Shown here one piece after another: positions 42,048-50,382 of a stretch of 64,000 nt of DNA (positions are counted from its first letter, which is position 1; each line of letters starts with the position of its first letter). The notes under the pieces are model-generated. The model ran no database searches. It saw only the letters and a list, made by a program, of their open reading frames with translations, and had not been told where the DNA came from. A program made the position numbers and the translations under genes. This stretch comes from Ramlibacter tataouinensis (lineage in GTDB: Bacteria > Pseudomonadota > Gammaproteobacteria > Burkholderiales > Burkholderiaceae_C), in assembly GCF_001580455.1 (NCBI RefSeq), contig NZ_CP010951.1:310001-374000 (forward strand), read 5' to 3'.

Positions 42048-42401
42048 TTCATCCTCCGTTTGCAGGACAAGGACGGCCCGCTTGTCGGACTCGTCTGACA
42101 CGAATTGCACGGTTGCGCTGGCATCAACGCACCAGCTGAGTGCTCATCATGGGTGCATATACGAACAGGGGACAATCATGCACGAGCGAAAGACGAATTC
42201 CATCCTCCGTCGGTTCTCCCTCATCCTTGAGGTGACCGCCACCTACCTGGGCCTGCCCACGGCACAGGCCGCGCGTCTGCCATTGGCCAAGCCGGTTCCG
42301 CTGCCATTGAAGAGGGTCTCGCCGCACCCGCATTGATGGGGACCGACAGCGGGCCTGCGTAACAAGCGTTTCCGGCGCCCCGTTCAGTTGACGCGACTCC
42401 C
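42048..42401. other. Mostly non-coding gap between the SDR and kinase genes
   Basis: This 354-bp stretch separates divergent genes. It contains one small frame (42178-42336) with a good ribosome-binding site. I see no consensus promoter, tRNA or strong hairpin. Confidence 0.5.
42178..42336 (+). CDS. Hypothetical 52-residue protein
   Basis: A small frame with AGGGGA five bases before its ATG, a good ribosome-binding site. The peptide is basic, with a moderately hydrophobic stretch (ILRRFSLILEVTATYLGLP) and a proline-rich end. I know no family for it. It lies between the divergent SDR gene and the PAS kinase gene. It could be a chance frame in GC-rich DNA. Confidence 0.35.
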   Translation: MHERKTNSILRRFSLILEVTATYLGLPTAQAARLPLAKPVPLPLKRVSPHPH

Positions 42402-44759
42402 GTGCGCGCCCAGCATGATGCCAATGGACGAGCAATCGACAATGGCATGGCGGCCGGCGGAATGGAAGAAGTCGCGGCAGGCTTGAGCGACGGCGCACTT
42501 CGATCACTCGTCCAGAACGCACCGGACGGCATCTTCGTGGCCGATCGCGAGGGCCGGTTCACCTACGTGAACGACGCGGGCTGCCGGATGCTGGGCTACG
42601 CCCGGACCGAGATCACCGGCCGCAACATCGCCGACTTCCTCGCGCCCGACGATGCCAGGCGCCTGGACGAAGCACGCCGGCGGCTGGCCAGCGGCGGCAC
42701 CCAGTCGGGCGAGTGGTCGCTGCGGCGCAAGGACGGCAGCTGGTTGCAGGTGGAGGTCAGCGCCAACCTGCTGCCCGACGGGCAATGGCACGGCTTCGGC
42801 CGCGACATCTCGCGGCGAAAAACCCTCGAGGCCGAGCGCAACTCCCTGTTCGAAAGCGTCCAGCAGAAAAACCGGTGGCTGCAGACCGTGATGGATACGC
42901 TGCCCATGGGCCTGTTGCTGTACGACGCCGAAGGAGCGAGATCCTCCAACAGGTACACGCAGGAGTTGGCCGGAATGGGACTCGCCCCCGACGTGCCGGT
43001 GAGCTATCCCATCATGTATCCGGACGGCCGTCCTGTGCCGAAAGAAGGGCGCGTTTCCTCGCGCGTGCTGCGGCGCGGCGAGACGATGCTCGGCGAGGAA
43101 TACCTGCTGCAAAAGCCCGACGGCAGCACCATCCCCATCCTCGTGAGCGCGGCGCCTATCCGGGACGAGAACGGCGTCGTGATCGGCGCGGTCGGCGTCT
43201 TCCAGGACATCAGCGAGCGCATGCGGCTGGAACAGGCGGTTCGCGACAACGAGCGCCTGCTCAAGGCCGTGTTCGAGCTGTTGCCGGTGGGCGTCTGGAT
43301 CGCTAACCGGGCAGGCCGGGTCATCCGCATCAATCCGGCGGCCGAGCGCATCTGGCATGGCGCGCGCTATGTCGGCCTGTCGGAATACGACCAGTACCGC
43401 GGCTGGTGGGCCGACAGCGGCGAGCCGATCGCCGCGCAGGACTGGGCGCTGGCCCGCGCGATCACACGCGGCGAGACCTCGACGGGCGATACCGTGCGCA
43501 TCCAGTGTTTCGACGGATCGTTCAAGACCATCATCAACTCGGCCGCCCCCATTCCCGAGGAGCACGGCGGCATCGGCGGCGGCGTGACGGTGAGCGAAGA
43601 CATCACGGCGCTCTATGAAACGCAACGCCAGTTGCGCGCCAACGAGCGCCTGTTCCGCGCCGTGATCGACCTGCTGCCGGTGGGCGTGTGGATCGCGGAC
43701 AAGGATGGCCGCATCACCATGCAGAACGCCGCGGGCAGGCGCATCTGGGAGGAGACGCCCGAGCGCACCGGCAAGTACAAGGGATGGTGGGTGGATACCG
43801 GCCGGCCCGTCGCACCGGACGAATGGGCGCTCACGCGCGCATTGCACAAGGGAAGAACCTCGGTCGGCGAGCTGCTGCACATCCAGTGCTTCGACGGCTC
43901 GTCCAAGACCATCATCAACTGGGCCGCCCCAATCCGTAACGAGGCCGGCGAGATCACCGGCGCGGTCGGGGTCAACGAGGACATCACGGCCCTCTATCAC
44001 ACGCAGGAGCAGTTGCGCGCAGCCGTGCGCGAGCGCGAGGAGATCCTCGCCGTGGTCACCCACGACCTGCGCAATCCTCTGAGCGGCCTGATGCTGGCCG
44101 CCATGACCCTGGAGCGCAAGGCGGGCCGGCTGCCAGGCGGCCAGGATCTGGGCAGCGCGGCGGGGATGATCGTCGAGAACGCGCGCAGCATGTCGGCGCT
44201 GGTCGACGACCTGCTGGCGGTGGCCACGGCGCCCTCCGGGCGTTCCATGCTCCAGGTCGCCCCGGTCAGGGCGGCCGACCTGGTCGCGCGGGCCGCGCGT
44301 GCGGCGCAGCCCCTGTTCGCTCGGGCCGACGTCGGGCTCGAAGTGCGCGCGCCGGACGAACTGCCCACGGTGCAGGTGGACGCCAACCGCATCCTGCGCG
44401 TGCTGGCCAACCTGCTGGACAACGCCATGAAGTTCACTGAGCGCGGCGGCGCGACCCTGCTGGAGGCGCAACCGGTCTCGGCGGGCGTGCGTTTCAGCGT
44501 GGCGAACTCGGGCGCGGCGCTGAGCGAGGAGGAACTCGCCGACATGTTCCAGCCGTTCTGGCAGGCCGCGCGCAGGGACCGCCGCGGCGCCGGCCTGGGG
44601 CTGGCCATCTGCCGCTCCATCATCGAGGCGCACGGTGGCAGCATCTGGGCCGAGCCCGCCGACGGCATGCGGGTGCGGGTCTTCTTCGTGCTGCCGCGCA
44701 TGCAGCCGCAACAGGCCGAGGACGCCAGGCAGGACACCCAGCCACCCCGCAACGGCTAG
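42402..44759 (+). CDS. Multi-PAS sensor histidine kinase (soluble, orphan)
   Basis: Cytoplasmic kinase, 785 aa from GTG 42402; ATG 42447 or 42462 are shorter alternatives. Four PAS domains are at about residues 30-145, 160-275, 285-405 and 410-535. Domains 3 and 4 are clear duplicates: both contain LLPVGVWIA, GWW, WAL and IQCFDGS. HisKA has His554 (THDLRNPLSG). The ATPase domain has NLLDNAMKF and GAGLGLAIC, but its G1 box reads NSGAAL instead of DxGxG. There are no membrane helices and no response regulator next to it. The signal is unknown; PAS domains may bind heme, flavin or small molecules. Confidence 0.88.
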   Translation: MRAQHDANGRAIDNGMAAGGMEEVAAGLSDGALRSLVQNAPDGIFVADREGRFTYVNDAGCRMLGYARTEITGRNIADFLAPDDARRLDEARRRLASGGTQSGEWSLRRKDGSWLQVEVSANLLPDGQWHGFGRDISRRKTLEAERNSLFESVQQKNRWLQTVMDTLPMGLLLYDAEGARSSNRYTQELAGMGLAPDVPVSYPIMYPDGRPVPKEGRVSSRVLRRGETMLGEEYLLQKPDGSTIPILVSAAPIRDENGVVIGAVGVFQDISERMRLEQAVRDNERLLKAVFELLPVGVWIANRAGRVIRINPAAERIWHGARYVGLSEYDQYRGWWADSGEPIAAQDWALARAITRGETSTGDTVRIQCFDGSFKTIINSAAPIPEEHGGIGGGVTVSEDITALYETQRQLRANERLFRAVIDLLPVGVWIADKDGRITMQNAAGRRIWEETPERTGKYKGWWVDTGRPVAPDEWALTRALHKGRTSVGELLHIQCFDGSSKTIINWAAPIRNEAGEITGAVGVNEDITALYHTQEQLRAAVREREEILAVVTHDLRNPLSGLMLAAMTLERKAGRLPGGQDLGSAAGMIVENARSMSALVDDLLAVATAPSGRSMLQVAPVRAADLVARAARAAQPLFARADVGLEVRAPDELPTVQVDANRILRVLANLLDNAMKFTERGGATLLEAQPVSAGVRFSVANSGAALSEEELADMFQPFWQAARRDRRGAGLGLAICRSIIEAHGGSIWAEPADGMRVRVFFVLPRMQPQQAEDARQDTQPPRNG

Positions 44760-44794
44760 GGCGGCACGGTCCGATTTCCCTCGAGGAGCATTCG

Positions 44795-45154
44795 ATGAGC
44801 CTGAAATCCCTCGGCGTGCTGGTCTGCCTGCTGGCCTGCCAGGCCGGCGCTGCGCTGGCCTCGAACCTGAATTTCCTGCGGGATGATGCCCCGATCACGC
44901 GTTTCAACCAGAAGGACATGCAGCTGATGCAGGATGCCCTCGACAAGGCGATGAACGCGGAGCCCGGAACCAAAGTGGAATGGGCCAACGACAAGAGCGG
45001 GGCCAGCGGCAGCATCACGCAGCTCGGGCGCTTCGAACGCGCGGGAGCCGAATGCCGCAAGGCCGAGTTCACCACGCGCTACAAGACGATCCGCGGCGGG
45101 GGCGAGTACAACTTCTGCAAGACGGCCCAGGGCATCTGGCAGCTGGTGCAATGA
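44795..45154 (+). CDS. Small secreted protein, RT0821/Lpp0805 surface-antigen-like
   Basis: 119 aa. A signal peptide ends near GAALAS. The mature part (KVEWANDKSGASGSITQLGRF, then AECRKAEFTTRYKT and YNFCKTAQGIWQL) resembles the C-terminal domain of 17-kDa surface antigen proteins, with two Cys that could pair. Function unknown. It begins 35 bp after the kinase, so it may be cotranscribed, and it is followed by a hairpin. Confidence 0.7.
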   Translation: MSLKSLGVLVCLLACQAGAALASNLNFLRDDAPITRFNQKDMQLMQDALDKAMNAEPGTKVEWANDKSGASGSITQLGRFERAGAECRKAEFTTRYKTIRGGGEYNFCKTAQGIWQLVQ

Positions 45155-45176
45155 AGACGGCGGCCGCCCAATGAAA

Positions 45177-45206
45177 AAGCCCCGCGCGGTCGCACGGGGC
45201 TCTTGT
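45177..45206 (+). terminator. Intrinsic terminator between the small secreted protein and tRNA-Ser
   Basis: AGCCCCGCGC pairs with GCACGGGGCT around GGTC, followed by CTTGTCTT. It lies between convergent transcripts. The U tract is mixed, so efficiency is uncertain. Confidence 0.55.
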
Positions 45207-45208
45207 CT

Positions 45209-45301
45209 TGGCGGAAACGGAGGGATTCGAACCCTCGATGAGGCTCTACACCCCATACTCCCTTAGCAGGGGAGCACCTTCGGCCACTCGGTCACGTTTC
45301 C
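45209..45301 (-). tRNA. tRNA-Ser (anticodon GCT)
   Basis: On the minus strand GGAAACG pairs with CGTTTCC as the acceptor stem. The anticodon loop CTGCTAA carries GCT, a long variable arm follows (class II), and GGTTCGAATCC is the T loop. Discriminator G and encoded CCA (45209-45211) are present. It lies downstream of lysC on the same strand. Confidence 0.95.
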
Positions 45302-45337
45302 TGTCAGTCGGGATTATATGCCCCAACCCAAGGCTCT

Positions 45338-46606
45338 TCAGGAGCTTTCCTGGTCGAGGTCGAACGCGCGGTGCAGGGCACGCACGGCCAGTTCCATGTA
45401 TTTCTCGTCGATGACCACCGAGGTCTTGATCTCGCTGGTGGAGATCATCTGGATGTTGATGCCTTCTTCGGACAGCGCGCGGAACATCTTGGAGGCGATG
45501 CCGACGTGGCTGCGCATGCCGATGCCGACGATGCTGACCTTGCAGATGCGGGTATCGCCCTCGAGCTGGTCGGTGCCCAGCGTGGGCAGCACCTTGGACT
45601 TGAGCAGGTCGACCGTGCGCGCGTAGTCGTTGCGGTGCACGGTGAAGCTGAAGTCGGTCTTGCCGTCCTTGGAGATGTTCTGGATGATGACGTCGACTTC
45701 GATGTTGGCGCCGGCCACCGCACCCAGGATGTTGTAGGCGATGCCGGGCTTGTCGGGAACGCCCAGGATGGAAATCTTGGCTTCGTCGCGGTTGAACGCG
45801 ATACCCGAAACGACGGCTTGTTCCATTTTCTCGTCTTCCTCAAAAGTGATCAGGGTGCCCGAGCGGGCTTCCTCGTCGAGCGGGATGTCCCAGGGGGTGA
45901 AGCTCGACAGCACGCGCAGCGGCACCTGGTACTTGCCGGCGAACTCCACCGAGCGGATCTGCAGCACCTTGGAGCCCATTGACGCCATCTCGAGCATTTC
46001 CTCGAAGCTGATGGTGTGCAGGCGGCGCGCCTCGGGCACCACGCGCGGGTCGGTGGTGTAGACGCCGTCCACGTCGGTGTAGATCAGGCATTCGTCGGCC
46101 TTGAGCGCCGCCGCCACCGCCACCGCCGAGGTGTCACTGCCGCCGCGCCCGAGGGTGGTGATGTTGCCCTTGTCGTCCACGCCCTGGAAGCCGGTGATGA
46201 CCACCACCTTGCCCGCGGCCAGGTCGGCGCGCACCTTCTGGTCATCGATCGACTCGATGCGGGCCTTGGTGTAGGCGCTGTTGGTTCGCACCGGCACCTG
46301 CCAGCCGGCGTAGCTGACGGCCTCGATGCCTTCGGCCTGCAGGGCGATGGCCAGCAGACCGACCGAGACCTGCTCGCCCGTGGACGCCAGCATGTCCAGC
46401 TCGCGCTGCAGCGCATCGGTGCTCTTGGCCGGCGAGAGTTCCTTGGCCAGTCCCAGCAGGCGGTTCGTCTCGCCGCTCATGGCGCTGGGCACGACGACCA
46501 TCTGGTGGCCCGCCCGGTGCCACTTGGCGACGCGCTTGGCGACGTTGCGAATGCGCTCCGTCGAGCCCATGGACGTGCCGCCGTATTTGTGAACGATCAA
46601 TGCCAT
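45338..46606 (-). CDS. lysC: Aspartate kinase
   Basis: Phosphorylates aspartate, the first step to lysine, threonine and methionine, 422 aa. The kinase domain has KYGGTSMGS near residue 7, and GFQGVDDKGNITTLGRGGSDTSAVA and YTDVDGVYTTDPR follow. Two ACT domains at about residues 265-420 (ISILGVPDKPGIAYNIL, VSIVGIGMRSHVGIASKMF) imply feedback by lysine and/or threonine. It has its own -10 box at 46687-46692. I see no lysine riboswitch in the short leader. Confidence 0.96.
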   Translation of the reverse strand: MALIVHKYGGTSMGSTERIRNVAKRVAKWHRAGHQMVVVPSAMSGETNRLLGLAKELSPAKSTDALQRELDMLASTGEQVSVGLLAIALQAEGIEAVSYAGWQVPVRTNSAYTKARIESIDDQKVRADLAAGKVVVITGFQGVDDKGNITTLGRGGSDTSAVAVAAALKADECLIYTDVDGVYTTDPRVVPEARRLHTISFEEMLEMASMGSKVLQIRSVEFAGKYQVPLRVLSSFTPWDIPLDEEARSGTLITFEEDEKMEQAVVSGIAFNRDEAKISILGVPDKPGIAYNILGAVAGANIEVDVIIQNISKDGKTDFSFTVHRNDYARTVDLLKSKVLPTLGTDQLEGDTRICKVSIVGIGMRSHVGIASKMFRALSEEGINIQMISTSEIKTSVVIDEKYMELAVRALHRAFDLDQESS

Positions 46607-46958
46607 CGGAAACTGGGGAAAGGTGTGAATGTGGACGTCGGCGGGGAGATGCCGCAGCCGCGGGCCGCACCGCGCGAAACCTCGGGATTATACCTAGGGC
46701 CTGTTAGCGCTATGGGAGGGCTCGCGTGACCCAGGAAACGGGCGCCATCAAGGCGCAAAGCGCAGTCGGGGCGGGGCCCCGGCGAGCATTTGCAACGCCG
46801 AGGGCGCCCGTTTCCTGGATCACCCTTCGGGCCGGTGGCTGGCAGGCCGCATGGCGTCGTTGCGGCCTCGTTGTGTGCACGAGCACACGGCCTCGGCCGC
46901 GCCTAGCCCTGCAGCCTGCCAGCCACCGGCGCGAGCCCTCCCATAGCGCTAACAGGCC
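46607..46958. other. Gap between lysC and tilS: leader, promoter and element C
   Basis: This 352-bp stretch contains an 80-bp lysC leader, a perfect -10 hexamer and the cruciform element described separately. I see no gene in it. Confidence 0.7.
46687..46692 (-). promoter_or_regulatory. -10 box of the lysC promoter
   Basis: A perfect TATAAT on the minus strand, about 80 bp before the lysC ATG. It touches the left end of element C, so whatever serves as -35 lies inside the element. No good -35 match is seen at 16-18 bp (CCATAG at 17). Confidence 0.55.
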
Positions 46959-46963
46959 CTAGG
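46693..46963. repeat. 271-bp cruciform element with perfect 34-bp terminal inverted repeats (element C)
   Basis: The arms 46693-46726 and 46930-46963 are perfect inverted repeats of 34 bp (CCTAGGGCCTGTTAGCGC...). Inside are two large hairpins: 46727-46746/46803-46822 (19 of 20 bases pair) and 46831-46847/46914-46930 (17 of 17). The first encloses CAAGGCGCAAAGCGCAG (46749-46765) and GCGAGCATTTGCAACGCCG (46782-46800), shared with element B. The second encloses GTGTGC-ACGA-GCACAC. The right end contains the TAG stop of tilS (46959-46961). The layout equals that of element A though the arms differ. Confidence 0.87.
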
Positions 46964-47906
46964 CCTCGAAGGCCAAAGTCTCGCCCCGCCGGCGCACGAA
47001 GCCGCTACCCGCCTTCACCTGGATGTCATGCCCGCGGGTGCTGCACGCGGCGAGCTGATCGAGCAGTTCCTCGAGCTGCGCCGCGCTGGGCTGCTGGCCG
47101 TGGGCCGACTTGAGCCAGTGCCGAAGCAGGTTGGCCTGGCGCGCGCGCGACATCGCGCGCAGTGCCTGGATCGATGGCGGCACGCCGCACAGCGCCAGGT
47201 CCTGCGCGGCCACTTCTTCCAGCAGGGCCTGCGCCTGCGCGGCGTGCCGCGCGCTGCGCGCGAAGGTATCCCGGTACGACGGAAACGCCTCGCCCAGCGC
47301 CGGCAACAGCCGCGCGCGGATGCGGTTGCGGGTGAACTGCTCGTCGAGGTTGGTCGGGTCTTCGATCCAGGCGATGCCCTCTGACTTCAGCCAGGCGCGG
47401 ATGTCCACCGCCGCCACCTGCAGCAGCGGACGGCAATAGCTGATGCCGTCGCGCTCCCAGTGCGCCCGCATGCCGGCGAGCCCCGCGAGCCCGGCCCCGC
47501 GCGAGAACGCGAGCAGCACGCTTTCCACCTGGTCGTCGGCGTGATGGGCCAGGGCCACGCAACGCGGTGGGAGCGGTGCCGCGCCGTCCCGGGCGGCCGC
47601 GTCGATCGCCTCGTAGCGGGCGATGCGGGCGGCATCCTCAGGGCTCTGGCCGCTGGCGTGGCGCGCCTGCACGCGGCTCACCTGGAGCGGCACGCCCAGC
47701 CGCGCGCACAAGGCCGCGCAATGCCGCTCGAAATCGGCGGCAGCCGGCTGCAGGCCGTGGTTGATGTGGATCGCGCTCACGTTGCCCGGCCAGCGGCGCG
47801 CGGACGCCACAAGCAGCGCCGTCGAATCCGCGCCCCCGCTCAAGGCCACCGCCAGTGGCAGCGGTGGCTCGAAAGCGGCGATCGCGGCATCGAATGGGAG
47901 GGCCAT
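46959..47906 (-). CDS. tilS: tRNA(Ile)-lysidine synthetase
   Basis: Modifies C34 of the AUA-reading tRNA-Ile, an essential step, 315 aa. The PP-loop SGGADST (about residues 24-30), INHGLQ and ALAHHADDQVESVLLAFSRGAG are diagnostic, as is DPTNLDEQFTRNRIR. The C-terminal part is short compared with E. coli TilS, as in other Burkholderiales. The stop TAG lies within the end of element C, which separates the gene from lysC. Confidence 0.93.
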   Translation of the reverse strand: MALPFDAAIAAFEPPLPLAVALSGGADSTALLVASARRWPGNVSAIHINHGLQPAAADFERHCAALCARLGVPLQVSRVQARHASGQSPEDAARIARYEAIDAAARDGAAPLPPRCVALAHHADDQVESVLLAFSRGAGLAGLAGMRAHWERDGISYCRPLLQVAAVDIRAWLKSEGIAWIEDPTNLDEQFTRNRIRARLLPALGEAFPSYRDTFARSARHAAQAQALLEEVAAQDLALCGVPPSIQALRAMSRARQANLLRHWLKSAHGQQPSAAQLEELLDQLAACSTRGHDIQVKAGSGFVRRRGETLAFEA

Positions 47907-48005
47907 GCGGAATTATCTGGTGCGGCTGCGACACCTCTGCGGTTTCCCCGAGGTTCGGGTCCAGCTCATCAAATCTAGAATGGGTCGAAACAAAAGGTAG
48001 TTCAC

Positions 48006-48677
48006 ATGCATACACTCGCCTGCGGCGCGGTGACCCACAAGGCACGCCGCGCAGGAGTTGCGATTGCGGGACCGTTGCTGCTATGCGCCTGCGCCGCGCT
48101 GGCCCAGAGCCCGCCCCCCGCCCCGGCGGCCGCCGACCAGGCGCCAAGCGAAGCCGCCCGGCGCGCAGCGCTCAGCCCCTACCGATTCATCCTGCAGAAC
48201 GCGAACGCGCCGGCCCGTAAGCCCGCAACTCCGGCGGCGGCCGCGCCTGCTCCCGCCGCCGAGCCTGCCCGGCGCGCGCCGGCGCCGGCACCAGCGGAGG
48301 CGACGGCAGCGGCGAGGCCCGCGCCTAAGGCAGCGCCATCGCCGGCCAGCGCACCGGCCGCACAGCCGCCGCTTCCCGAGCCCGCGGTGGCCGCATTGAC
48401 TCCCACGCCCGCTGCACCGCCGCCGCGGCGCGAGATCGTCCCGGTGCAGACGGACGAGCCGCGCCTTTCCGCTGCCCTGCTGCGCGAGCGTCCCTCCGGC
48501 GTGGTGAAGGTGCAGTTCGACATCCGCCCGGATGGCAGCACCGGCGAGGTGAAGGTGGTGACCAGCACCAACCGAGCGCTCAATCGCGCGACGGTCGACG
48601 CGGTGTCGGGCTGGAAGTTCGAACCCGTCGACGAAGTGCTGACGGTGGAGACCGAACTGGTCTACAAACTCCAGTGA
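48006..48677 (+). CDS. TonB C-terminal-domain protein, Ala/Pro-rich
   Basis: Envelope protein, 223 aa. A signal sequence or anchor covers about residues 17-34 (VAIAGPLLLCACAALA). A long Ala/Pro-rich linker runs to about residue 140. The C-terminal TonB-like fold follows (SGVVKVQFDIRPDGSTGEVKVV, DAVSGWKFEPVDE). It could pass energy to an outer-membrane receptor, or be a periplasmic TonB-fold protein. No ExbB/ExbD genes are nearby. It is inverted relative to its accA-tilS neighbours. Confidence 0.75.
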   Translation: MHTLACGAVTHKARRAGVAIAGPLLLCACAALAQSPPPAPAAADQAPSEAARRAALSPYRFILQNANAPARKPATPAAAAPAPAAEPARRAPAPAPAEATAAARPAPKAAPSPASAPAAQPPLPEPAVAALTPTPAAPPPRREIVPVQTDEPRLSAALLRERPSGVVKVQFDIRPDGSTGEVKVVTSTNRALNRATVDAVSGWKFEPVDEVLTVETELVYKLQ

Positions 48678-48680
48678 ACC

Positions 48681-48699
48681 GCCGGGCGGCACGCCCGGC
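48681..48699. terminator. Hairpin between convergent TonB-domain and accA genes
   Basis: GCCGGGCG-GCA-CGCCCGGC is a perfect 8-bp stem with a 3-nt loop between two convergent stop codons. No U run follows on either side, so termination may need Rho. Confidence 0.4.
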
Positions 48700-48707
48700 C
48701 GGCCGGA

Positions 48708-49685
48708 TCAGCGCGACTCGGCCTTGGTATCCGAGAAGCGCCCGTAGCTTTGCAGGCGCTCGTAGCGGCGGTCGAGCAGTTCGCGGGTCTTGAGGTCGCC
48801 CAGCTGGCGCCAGGCGTCGTTCAGCCCCCGCTTCAGGAAAGCCGCCATCTGCTTGTGGTCGCGGTGCGCACCGCCCACCGGCTCGTTGACGATCTTGTCC
48901 ACCAGGCCCAGCGCCTTCAGGCGGTGTGCCGTGATGCCCATGGCATCGGCCGCATCCTGGGCCTTCTCGGACGTCTTCCACAGGATGGACGCGCAGCCTT
49001 CCGGGCTGATCACCGAGTAGACCGAGTACTGCAGCATCAGCACCTGGTCGGCCACGGCGATGGCCAGCGCCCCGCCTGAGCCACCCTCGCCGATGATGGT
49101 GGTGATGATCGGCACTTCCAGCTGCGCCATCTCGTAGATGTTGCGGCCGATCGCCTCGGACTGGCAGCGCTCCTCGGCATCGATGCCGGGATAGGCGCCC
49201 GGGGTGTCGACGAAGGTGAACACCGGCAGCTTGAACTTCTCGGCCGTCTTCATGAGCCGCAGCGCCTTGCGATAGCCCTCCGGACGGCTCATGCCGAAGT
49301 TGCGCAGGCCGCGCTCCTTGGTGTCGCGCCCCTTCTGGTGGCCGATCAGCAGGCAGGCGTTGCCGTTGAAGCGCGCCAGGCCGCCCACGATCGACTGGTC
49401 GTCGGCGAAATGGCGGTCACCGTGCAGTTCGATGAAGTCGGTGAAGATTTCCCGGACGTAGTCCAGCGTGTAGGGACGCTCGGGATGGCGCGCGATCTTG
49501 GTGATCTGCCAGGGCGTGAGGTCGCTGTAGATGTCCTTGGTCAGCTGCAGGCTCTTCTTCGAGAGCTGGTCGATCTCCTCGGAGATGTCGACCGCCGACT
49601 CCGTCTGGACGTAGCGCAGCTCTTCGATCTTGGTTTCGAGTTCCGCGATCGGCTGCTCGAAATCCAGGAAGGTTTTCTTGGCCAA
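48708..49685 (-). CDS. accA: Acetyl-CoA carboxylase carboxyltransferase subunit alpha
   Basis: Alpha subunit of the carboxyltransferase that makes malonyl-CoA, 325 aa. Diagnostic stretches are FLDFEQPIAELETKIEEL at the N-terminus, ELHGDRHFADD, GYRKALRLMKTAEKF and IIGEGGSGGALAI. The only start that fits the family is TTG 49683-49685, which has AAGGAG eight bases upstream. The frame is open further upstream, but those residues do not belong to AccA. It lies in the conserved cysS-alkA-accA-tilS order. Confidence 0.95.
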   Translation of the reverse strand: MAKKTFLDFEQPIAELETKIEELRYVQTESAVDISEEIDQLSKKSLQLTKDIYSDLTPWQITKIARHPERPYTLDYVREIFTDFIELHGDRHFADDQSIVGGLARFNGNACLLIGHQKGRDTKERGLRNFGMSRPEGYRKALRLMKTAEKFKLPVFTFVDTPGAYPGIDAEERCQSEAIGRNIYEMAQLEVPIITTIIGEGGSGGALAIAVADQVLMLQYSVYSVISPEGCASILWKTSEKAQDAADAMGITAHRLKALGLVDKIVNEPVGGAHRDHKQMAAFLKRGLNDAWRQLGDLKTRELLDRRYERLQSYGRFSDTKAESR

Positions 49686-49734
49686 GGTTGCTCCTTGTCT
49701 TGTACTACTACTGCGAACTACACGGACTGCCGGC

Positions 49735-50382
49735 TCAGTAATCCACCGGCAGGGGATCCAAAGAGCGCCAAATATACCAAGTTGCGACGCTGCAATATGG
49801 ATCCCAGGCGGCGGCGACCTCGCGCGCATCGCTGCGGCTGACCGGATCGCCGGAAAAATAGTTGCGGCTGATGCCGTTGATGAGGCCGATATCGTCGAGC
49901 GGCAGCACGTTGGGCCTCATGAGGTGGAAGATGAGGAACATCTCCGCAGTCCAGCGGCCGATGCCGCGAATGCCCACCAGCTCGGCGATGATTTCCTCGT
50001 CGCCCATGCGCTGCCAGGCATCGACGTGGATCGCCCCGGAGTCGAAATGCAGCGCCAGGTCGACCAGGTACTCGATCTTGCGCGCCGACAGGCCGGCCGC
50101 CTGCATATCGTCGACCTTGAGCTTGAGCACGTTGGCTGGAGACACCTTGCGCGGCAGCTTGGCGAAGCGCTCCCACACCGTCTGCGCCGCCTTCACCGAG
50201 ATCTGCTGGCCGACGATGCTGCGCGCCAGCGTGGTGAAGGCGTCGCCGCGCGACTGCAGGCAGGCGTCGCCGAACTGCGGGATCAGGCGCTTGAGCACCC
50301 GGTCCTTCTTCGCCAGGTAGCCGCAGGCCTCCTTCCAGTAGGCGGGCGTGGCCAGCACCACCTGGTTGGGGTCGACGCTCAA
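49735..50382 (-). CDS. DNA-3-methyladenine glycosylase II (AlkA-like)
   Basis: Base-excision repair glycosylase of the HhH-GPD superfamily, 215 aa. The domain runs from about residue 45 (TLARSIVGQQISVKAA). The helix-hairpin-helix is LVGIRGIGRWTAEMFL and the catalytic Asp is in VLPLDDIGL. It starts at TTG 50382, which overlaps the cysS stop (TTGA) and has GGGAGG eight bases upstream. Translation coupled to cysS is therefore likely. It removes alkylated purines from DNA. Confidence 0.9.
   Translation of the reverse strand: MSVDPNQVVLATPAYWKEACGYLAKKDRVLKRLIPQFGDACLQSRGDAFTTLARSIVGQQISVKAAQTVWERFAKLPRKVSPANVLKLKVDDMQAAGLSARKIEYLVDLALHFDSGAIHVDAWQRMGDEEIIAELVGIRGIGRWTAEMFLIFHLMRPNVLPLDDIGLINGISRNYFSGDPVSRSDAREVAAAWDPYCSVATWYIWRSLDPLPVDY

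Noticed and set aside
46607..46686. Possible lysine riboswitch before lysC
   Set aside because: The leader is only about 80 nt, too short for that class, and shows no five-stem structure.
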